Assembly (NCBI GenBank): GCA_046728075.1
Contig: JBKPDV010000233.1
Span: 1-11,385 of the forward strand
Length of the DNA stretch: 11,385 nt
Direction: 5' to 3'
DNA from: JBKPDV01 sp046728075
Lineage (GTDB): Bacteria; Acidobacteriota; Thermoanaerobaculia; UBA5066; Gp7-AA6
Part shown: positions 5,636 to 10,787 of the stretch, in pieces
Position numbering within the stretch: position 1 is the stretch's first letter
Layout of the letters: each line of letters opens with the position of its first letter
Translations under genes and position numbers: made by a program
Notes under the pieces: model-generated
What the model was told of the DNA's origin: nothing
The model's database searches: none
What the model saw: the letters and a program-made list of their open reading frames with translations, nothing else

Positions 5636-8530
5636 ATGAAAAAGCTCCTCTGGGCTTTCCTCCTGCTGCTGCCCGCGGCCGCGTCCCAGGCCCAGTACGA
5701 GAATTTCGGCGAGAACAAGATCGTCTACGACAATTTTGACTGGAAGACCTATCGCTCGACGCACTTCACGATCTACTTCTATGAACGGGAAAAGCCGGTG
5801 ATCCAGAAGGTCGCTTCCTACGCCGAAAGCGCCTACGACGACATCTCGCGCCGGCTCAACTTCCAGATTCCCAAGCCCATCAACCTGATCTACTACGCGA
5901 CGCACTCCGACTTCGAGCAGACCAACACGCTCTTGAACTTCATCCCGGAAGGAATCGGCGCCTTCGCGCTACCCGGCCGCAACCGGATGGTCCTTCCCGT
6001 AGACATGGCGGACGAAAAGCTCCAACAGCTGATCGCTCACGAGCTGACCCACGTCTTCCAGTTCGAGATCCTCTTCGGCGGCAACTACCTTCGAGCCGCG
6101 ACGACCACCGCGCCGCAGTGGTTTCTCGAGGGAATGGCGTCCTACTTCGGAAACGACGAAGACAACAGAGACCGCATGGTCCTGCGCGACGCGGTTCTCT
6201 CCGACCAGGTTCCCGAGATCGCCGAGAAGGGAATCGAAGGGTTTTTCGCCTACCGCTTCGGGCACGCGGTCTTCGACTTCATCGCATCGGAATGGGGCAA
6301 GGACGCCGTACGCGACTTCCTCTTCGAATTCCGCAACTCGGTGGGGGGGAAGCTGGACAAGGTCATCAAGCGGACGTTCAACATAACCGCCGAGGACTTC
6401 GACATCAGGTTCCGCCGCTACCTGCGGCAGCGCTACCTGAAGGTCCTGACCGAGAAGGGAGAACCGATCGACTTCGGCGAGCGCTTCAAGATCGATGACA
6501 CCCCTTCCGCCGAGCTCTCCCCGCGGGCATACCCGTCGGGCGACTTCGTCGCCGCAATCTCCACCATCAAGGAAGACGCGGACGTCGTCTTGATGTCGAC
6601 GCGGGACCGCAAGCTCTACCGGAACCTCACGAAGGGCTACAAGACAAAGTACGAGTATCTGGTCTCTCAATGGCTGACGACCGGGCCCCAGAGCGGAGCG
6701 GATCTGGCGATCGGCCCGGACGGGAACACGGTTGCCGTGTTTGCTCGGCGCGAGCGCGGCCGGGATCTGTTGCTGTTGAACGCGTTGGATGGCGGCATTC
6801 GGGAGCGGGTCGAGATGCCGGGCCTGGATCAGCAGTTGAACCCCACTTTTTCTCCCGACGGAAAGACAATCGTGTTTCGGGCCTTGAAGTCAGGCCGGTC
6901 CGACCTCTACGCGTATCACCTGGATTCGCGCACGATCACGAACCTGACCGACGACGACGCCTACGACTTCGGGCCCGCCTTCTCGCCGGACGGGAAATGG
7001 ATCTACTACTCCTCGGTGCGCGGCACCCGGTCGAAGATTTTCCGCTTTCACCCCGAGACCCCGGAGAGCCGCGAGCAGATCACCTACGGAGACTGGAACG
7101 ACGACGATCCGGTTCTCTCCCCCGACGGCCGACGGCTCTTCTTCACGTCGGATCGCGACGCGGGAATCAACAACATCTACTCCATCAATCTGGAGACCGG
7201 GGAGACCTTCCTTCACACCAACGTTTTCGCCGGCGCATTCTGCCCGACGGTTTTCGTCGGGAAGGACAACACCGAGAAGCTCGTGTTCGCCGCCTACTAC
7301 AAGCGGCGCTTCACGCTCTACATCGCCGACGCCAGGAAGCCCATTCAGAAGCTGGCCGATCTCGCCCCGTCCGCCTCCCCGACGGGCCCGCAGGGATACG
7401 TCCCCTATCAGCCGGCCATCGAAGTCGCGATCGACAACGAGAAAGTCACAAGCCGTCCCTCCCACAAGCTGCAACTCGAGGACGCCTCGGTCAGCGCCGG
7501 GGTCAACACCGACCAGACATTCGTGTCCAACACGTATCTGATCTTCGGAGATAACCTGGGAGACCGGCGTTTTATCGCCTCGCTCCAGTCTCTCTCCTCC
7601 TACACGAACATCTTTCTGCAGTACGTCGACCTGACGCATCGGCTGCAGAAAGGCATCGCGCTCTTTGATGATCGGCAGTACTACATCGGGATCGATAGCA
7701 GTCTCGGATTCGACCGCGCCGTGCGGGACCGGCGGATCTCCCGGGAGACCGGTGGGCTCGGGACCCTGTCTTATCCGGTTTCCCGCTACTCACGAGTCGA
7801 GGGGCAGCTCGGCTACGTTTCTCGATCGCTCGATTATCCCATCAGCGTTGACCAGGTCACCGGGCAGATCGGATTCGCAACGTTGAAAAACAATTTTCCT
7901 ATTGTGACAGCCTCATTCGTCAACGACACGACCTTGTACAAAGAGTGGGGAGCGCTGGCCGGGCGGAAGTTCCGTCTCGGCTTCTCCTATCAGTACGACG
8001 TCGACAAGGGACAGTACGGTGACTTCACGGGCTCGGGGACGGGCCCCACGCTGTCGCAGGACATCACGCTCGAGTACCGGCAGTACGTCAAGATCACGGA
8101 GCGCTCGCTTTTCGCCTTCCGTGTTTTCGGGGCCCGGGCCAACGGGAACCTTCCCAACATTTACTACTTTGGAGGCCTCGACACTCTCCGCGGCCTCGAC
8201 TTCCGAACGGAATACGGCAATACGGTCGGTTACGCCAACTTCGAATACCGATTCCCCTTGATCGACTTTCTCGCCTTCCCGTTCGGCGGATTCCGCAACA
8301 TCCGAGCCCACATCTTCTTCGACATCGGCGGCGCGGCCCTCAAGGGCCAGCCTTTCCGATTCTGGGACTCCTCCGAACACCGGTTGATCGACGGGGTCGC
8401 GTCGTATGGCTGGGGCCTGCAGTTTCAACTTTTCGGTCTGCAGCTTCACTGGGACTTTGCGCGGCTGACCGATTTGAAGAAGACCCTCTCCGGATACAGG
8501 ACCTCGTTCTACATCGGCTACGAGTTCTAG
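5636..8530 (+). CDS. Outer-membrane fusion: gluzincin peptidase (MA-like), TolB-type propeller, Omp85-like barrel
   Basis: Encodes 964 residues from ATG 5636. The signal peptide ends at about Ala19 (AASQA/Q). Residues about 30-270 form a peptidase-MA-like gluzincin domain: zinc motif HELTH (His135, Glu136, His139) and third ligand Glu165 in QWFLEGMAS. Residues about 295-566 hold six propeller blades: a weak blade at 295-330, PD40 units with IGPDG (359-363), SPDG (406-409), SPDG (450-453) and SPDG (495-498), and a divergent sixth near 536-566. Residues about 610-964 are strand-rich and end like Omp85/BamA barrels: FGGLDTLRGLDF (845-856, with LRG resembling the L6 (V/I)RG(F/Y) motif), NFEYRFPLID (868-877), IFFDIGG (893-899) and a terminal Phe. 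No POTRA domains are visible. I infer an outer-membrane protein displaying a peptidase and propeller in the periplasm. Proteolytic activity is predicted, not shown. Only GGGGT serves as ribosome-binding site. Confidence 0.93.
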   Translation: MKKLLWAFLLLLPAAASQAQYENFGENKIVYDNFDWKTYRSTHFTIYFYEREKPVIQKVASYAESAYDDISRRLNFQIPKPINLIYYATHSDFEQTNTLLNFIPEGIGAFALPGRNRMVLPVDMADEKLQQLIAHELTHVFQFEILFGGNYLRAATTTAPQWFLEGMASYFGNDEDNRDRMVLRDAVLSDQVPEIAEKGIEGFFAYRFGHAVFDFIASEWGKDAVRDFLFEFRNSVGGKLDKVIKRTFNITAEDFDIRFRRYLRQRYLKVLTEKGEPIDFGERFKIDDTPSAELSPRAYPSGDFVAAISTIKEDADVVLMSTRDRKLYRNLTKGYKTKYEYLVSQWLTTGPQSGADLAIGPDGNTVAVFARRERGRDLLLLNALDGGIRERVEMPGLDQQLNPTFSPDGKTIVFRALKSGRSDLYAYHLDSRTITNLTDDDAYDFGPAFSPDGKWIYYSSVRGTRSKIFRFHPETPESREQITYGDWNDDDPVLSPDGRRLFFTSDRDAGINNIYSINLETGETFLHTNVFAGAFCPTVFVGKDNTEKLVFAAYYKRRFTLYIADARKPIQKLADLAPSASPTGPQGYVPYQPAIEVAIDNEKVTSRPSHKLQLEDASVSAGVNTDQTFVSNTYLIFGDNLGDRRFIASLQSLSSYTNIFLQYVDLTHRLQKGIALFDDRQYYIGIDSSLGFDRAVRDRRISRETGGLGTLSYPVSRYSRVEGQLGYVSRSLDYPISVDQVTGQIGFATLKNNFPIVTASFVNDTTLYKEWGALAGRKFRLGFSYQYDVDKGQYGDFTGSGTGPTLSQDITLEYRQYVKITERSLFAFRVFGARANGNLPNIYYFGGLDTLRGLDFRTEYGNTVGYANFEYRFPLIDFLAFPFGGFRNIRAHIFFDIGGAALKGQPFRFWDSSEHRLIDGVASYGWGLQFQLFGLQLHWDFARLTDLKKTLSGYRTSFYIGYEF

Positions 8531-8550
8531 CCCGGACGATTGCTGGGCAC

Positions 8551-8581
8551 AGAGGGAGGGACTCCACACGTCCCGCCTTCT
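8551..8581 (+). terminator. Candidate terminator hairpin after the envelope operon
   Basis: Bases 8551-8562 and 8570-8581 form an 11-bp stem with one A-G mismatch and one G-U pair around a 7-nt loop; the inner 5 bp are GGGAC/GTCCC. It starts 20 nt after the stop of the Omp85 fusion gene. The downstream TCTCCATTTC is T-rich but not a clean U-tract, so termination may be partial. Confidence 0.45.
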
Positions 8582-8591
8582 CTCCATTTCT

Positions 8592-8618
8592 GGGCCGGAT
8601 TGCCCGAACAATCCGGGC
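8592..8618 (+). promoter_or_regulatory. Leader with mutually exclusive stem-loops upstream of the phosphodiesterase gene
   Basis: A perfect 8-bp inverted repeat CCGGATTG-N6-CAATCCGG (8595-8602, 8609-8616) ends 17 nt before the GTG start. Two competing stems overlap it: GGGC/GCCC (8592-8595 with 8602-8605) and GCCCG/CGGGC (8602-8606 with 8614-8618). It could act as an RNA hairpin affecting translation of a gene without a Shine-Dalgarno site. As DNA it could be a 22-bp dyad operator for a dimeric regulator. No known riboswitch was recognised. Confidence 0.4.
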
Positions 8619-8633
8619 TAGAATCCGCTCAAC

Positions 8634-9407
8634 GTGTCCCACGACACCCTCGCGATCCGGGCCCTGGGACCTTACGGCGGATCCGCGCCCGGTTATCGGC
8701 TGACGACGTTCTTGATCGACGGGGAGACGGCGCTCGATGCCGGCTCGCTGACCGATGCGCTGCCTCTCTCGGCGCAGCGCCGAATCCGTCGCGTCGTCCT
8801 GACGCACATCCACTTCGACCACATCGCCTCGCTTCCTCTCTTGATGGAGAATCTTTACGGTCAGAGCTCACCTCTGGAGGTGATCGCGCCCAAGCCCGTG
8901 CTCGCCTCTCTTCGCCGGGACGTGTTGAACGACCGCGTGTGGCCGGATTTCACCCGACTGCCATCGAAGGCCCGTCCCACCGTGCTGCTCCGACCCATCC
9001 GCGAGGGGAAACCGTTTCGTGCCGGACGAGTCGCGTTCCTTCCCTTCGCCGTCAGCCACGTCGTCCCCGCCTACGGCTATGTCGTGTCCAAACGCGAGCG
9101 CTCGGTCGTGTTCTCCGGCGACACGGAGCCGACCGACCGCCTCTGGGCCGCCGCCCGGAAGGCGAAACACCTGAAGGCGATCTTTCTAGAGCTCTCCTTC
9201 AGCAATGCGCAGATGGAGATCGCGCAGGTCTCGCAGCATCTGACGCCGTTGCAGGTGATTACGGAGCTCGCCAAGGCTCCCGCTCGCGTGCCCGTCTACC
9301 TCTACCACATGAAGCCGCCATCGCTTTCCCGCATCCGCCGTGAAATCGCGGCCGCGCACGAGCCGCGTTTGAGGCTACTGGAGGGTGAGAGAAGCTTCCG
9401 TTTCTAA
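8634..9407 (+). CDS. Class-II 3',5'-cyclic-nucleotide phosphodiesterase (metallo-beta-lactamase fold)
   Basis: Encodes 257 residues that should hydrolyse cAMP (or cGMP) to the 5'-monophosphate. The metal site motif THIHFDHIASLPLL begins at Thr57, giving His58, His60, Asp62 and His63. Further ligands are His142 (AVSHVVPAYGY), Asp163 (VFSGDTEPTDRLW) and His225 (YLYHMKP). The SGDTEPTD, ELSFSN and SQHLTP segments are typical of the class-II PDE family (yeast PDE1, Vibrio CpdP) rather than generic beta-lactamase-fold hydrolases. There is no obvious signal peptide, so it is probably cytoplasmic. GTG 8634 is the only workable start: an in-frame TAG lies at 8619-8621, and later starts would delete conserved sequence. 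No Shine-Dalgarno site is visible. It is separated from the operon upstream by a 103-nt gap with two hairpins, and converges on the acetyltransferase gene. Exact substrate is uncertain. Confidence 0.9.
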   Translation: MSHDTLAIRALGPYGGSAPGYRLTTFLIDGETALDAGSLTDALPLSAQRRIRRVVLTHIHFDHIASLPLLMENLYGQSSPLEVIAPKPVLASLRRDVLNDRVWPDFTRLPSKARPTVLLRPIREGKPFRAGRVAFLPFAVSHVVPAYGYVVSKRERSVVFSGDTEPTDRLWAAARKAKHLKAIFLELSFSNAQMEIAQVSQHLTPLQVITELAKAPARVPVYLYHMKPPSLSRIRREIAAAHEPRLRLLEGERSFRF

Positions 9408-9480
9408 GTTCAAGGTTCAACGTTCAACGTTCAAAGTGATTGGCTTCTCAGCCTTAAACATTGAACTTTGAACTTTGAAC
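9408..9480. repeat. Heptamer inverted-repeat element A (GTTCAAN x4 facing its inverse x4)
   Basis: Left arm 9408-9435 is four tandem heptamers: GTTCAAG, GTTCAAC, GTTCAAC, GTTCAAA. Right arm 9453-9480, read on the minus strand, is GTTCAAA, GTTCAAA, GTTCAAT, GTTTAAG. The 28-nt arms can pair with a few mismatches around a 17-nt loop. The best stretch is 9422-9436 with 9466-9480, 15 bp with one mismatch. A small alternative hairpin, GGCT-TCTC-AGCC (9442-9453), lies between the arms. The left arm starts directly after the phosphodiesterase stop, and the right arm contains the stop and last codons of the leftward gene. Position between convergent genes suggests a bidirectional 3' element, but no U-tract follows on either strand. 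Confidence 0.85.
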
Positions 9481-10692
9481 CAATCTCGCCCAGGCCAGCA
9501 GATCAACCGCGAGACCCGCCGCGAGCCGGCCTCTCAAGGAATCGTTTCGGAGCAGATCCTCGCGCGACGATTCGAAGAACGCCTCTCGGATGAGATAAGT
9601 CTTGCCGCCGCGCTCTTGCGCCCGAAGCTGCGACTCGAAGGCGGATAAGCCCGACCGCCGCCGAATGCGCAGGAGCTGTCTCGCGGGGTCCGGCCAGACT
9701 TCCTCCCGCAAGAAGTCGCCGGCATTCGCGGACTCGATTCCCGGAGGAGCCAGCGCAAGCCTCCAGCCCCTCTCTTCGATCGGCTCCTCTTCGACCACGC
9801 GGGCGACCCCCTCCAGGAGCCTGCGGTACGCAGCGGGACTCGCGACGGCGGCGAAGGCCTCCGACACGGTCGCGGACGTCTCGAGATAGGCGGTCAGGCT
9901 CCCCGCGCCGGAGGCGGATTCCGGCTCGCCCGTCCGAGCGATCGCGCTTTCCAGCAGTGCCTTGTCCATCTCGAAAAGGCTCGCCAGCCGCTCGGCTCGC
10001 GGGAGCCCGATCGGAACGGTCAATCGCGCGTGACGGTCGTCGACGTGAACTTGCCCGCGGGCATAGGAGACGACCCGGGCCTGCTCCTGGCGTCGCAGAA
10101 GAAGCTTCGAGAGAAAACGCGATTGGGGATCGAAGGTCGCGCGCCACCTCGCTTCGAATTCCTCGTCCGAGACCTCGGCGTCAAAGATCTCCAGCGCGCG
10201 CGGTCCTTCGGGAACACCCGCCTCGAGCGCGATCCGAAATCCCCTTGCCGTCGGACGGACCTCGAGATCCACGATCGCGCCCTCGACGCGGGCCTCGCGG
10301 GCCGGGAGAAGGGCCGGCAGCGGAAACCCGACATCGCAGATGGTGACGCCGCCCGGCCCCTCGATCAGGAGGGCAGCGTGATCAAAGTCGCGCTCGACTC
10401 GACCCAGAACTTTGCGAGTCGAGAACCCGAGGACTCGCGCAAGCGCATCGAACGCGGCGACACGCGCGAAGCAGGTGCCGCCGGTTCCCAATTCCACATG
10501 ATCGCTCCAGAAGATCTCCGGCCGCCTCGGCTTTTCCGCCGGATCGACGACGTGCGCGTGGCGCACGATCTTGGAGGCCGACTCGAAAGGAACGCGCGTG
10601 TTGAAACGGGAGAAGAGGGCCTGGAGAAACCCAATGCCCGGCTCGGCGCGAGAAAGATCGAGGGCTTCGAGAATCTCATCGACGGGGAGCAT
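9454..10692 (-). CDS. Arylamine N-acetyltransferase-like protein fused to an SRPBCC-like domain
   Basis: Encodes 412 residues. The first ~270 resemble arylamine N-acetyltransferases (NAT), which move acyl groups from acyl-CoA to amines through a Cys-His-Asp triad. That triad is visible as Cys74 (GTGGTCF), His105 (DFDHAALLIE) and Asp120 (ICDVGF). NTRVPFESASKI (31-42) matches the family's 'IPFEN' segment. NATs are usually about 250-290 residues. Here some 145 more follow: LTAYLETSATVSEAFAAV (266-283), SPAAYRRLLEGVARV (285-299), then alternating strands and a long helix from about 377. This is the layout of SRPBCC/polyketide-cyclase-like ligand-binding domains. The last residues, QSSKFNV, are encoded by repeat element A, so the original end was probably slightly different. 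ATG 10692 is directly preceded by an in-frame TGA and has no Shine-Dalgarno site; element B ends 3 nt upstream. Substrate unknown. Confidence 0.85.
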   Translation of the reverse strand: MLPVDEILEALDLSRAEPGIGFLQALFSRFNTRVPFESASKIVRHAHVVDPAEKPRRPEIFWSDHVELGTGGTCFARVAAFDALARVLGFSTRKVLGRVERDFDHAALLIEGPGGVTICDVGFPLPALLPAREARVEGAIVDLEVRPTARGFRIALEAGVPEGPRALEIFDAEVSDEEFEARWRATFDPQSRFLSKLLLRRQEQARVVSYARGQVHVDDRHARLTVPIGLPRAERLASLFEMDKALLESAIARTGEPESASGAGSLTAYLETSATVSEAFAAVASPAAYRRLLEGVARVVEEEPIEERGWRLALAPPGIESANAGDFLREEVWPDPARQLLRIRRRSGLSAFESQLRAQERGGKTYLIREAFFESSREDLLRNDSLRGRLAAGLAVDLLAWARLVQSSKFNV

Positions 10693-10695
10693 TCA

Positions 10696-10787
10696 GTGAC
10701 GAGTGACCGGTGACAAGTGACAAGTGGTCGACATCAACATTTCCGCGAGTGAACTCGGCTCGTCACTCGTCACTGGTCACTTGTCAC
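10696..10787. repeat. Heptamer inverted-repeat element B (GTGACNN x4 facing its inverse x4)
   Basis: Left arm 10696-10723 is GTGACGA, GTGACCG, GTGACAA, GTGACAA, with a degenerate fifth unit at 10724-10730. Right arm 10760-10787, read on the minus strand, is GTGACAA, GTGACCA, GTGACGA, GTGACGA. The 28-nt arms pair along their whole length; all four imperfect positions fall in the variable bases, and two are G-U wobbles on each strand's RNA. The 36-nt loop contains CGAG-TGAA-CTCG (10746-10757). The crotonase TGA lies in the right arm, and the acetyltransferase ATG lies 3 nt beyond the left arm. On the plus strand TTTTT (10788-10792) follows the hairpin, giving an intrinsic-terminator look for antisense transcription. 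Confidence 0.9.

Noticed and set aside
6890..7639. Long minus-strand frame inside the Omp85 fusion gene (also 5969-6670 and 7913-8611)
   Set aside because: Val/Glu/Gly/Arg-rich shadow translations of a clearly coding strand with strong protein motifs.
9408..9480. A CRISPR array or transposon terminal repeats
   Set aside because: Units are 7 bp with no spacers, and no cas or transposase gene is nearby. Tandem heptamers in inverted arms fit neither.
10030..10713. A 227-codon plus-strand frame opposite the acetyltransferase gene
   Set aside because: The opposite strand encodes an intact catalytic triad and recognisable family motifs; this frame has none.
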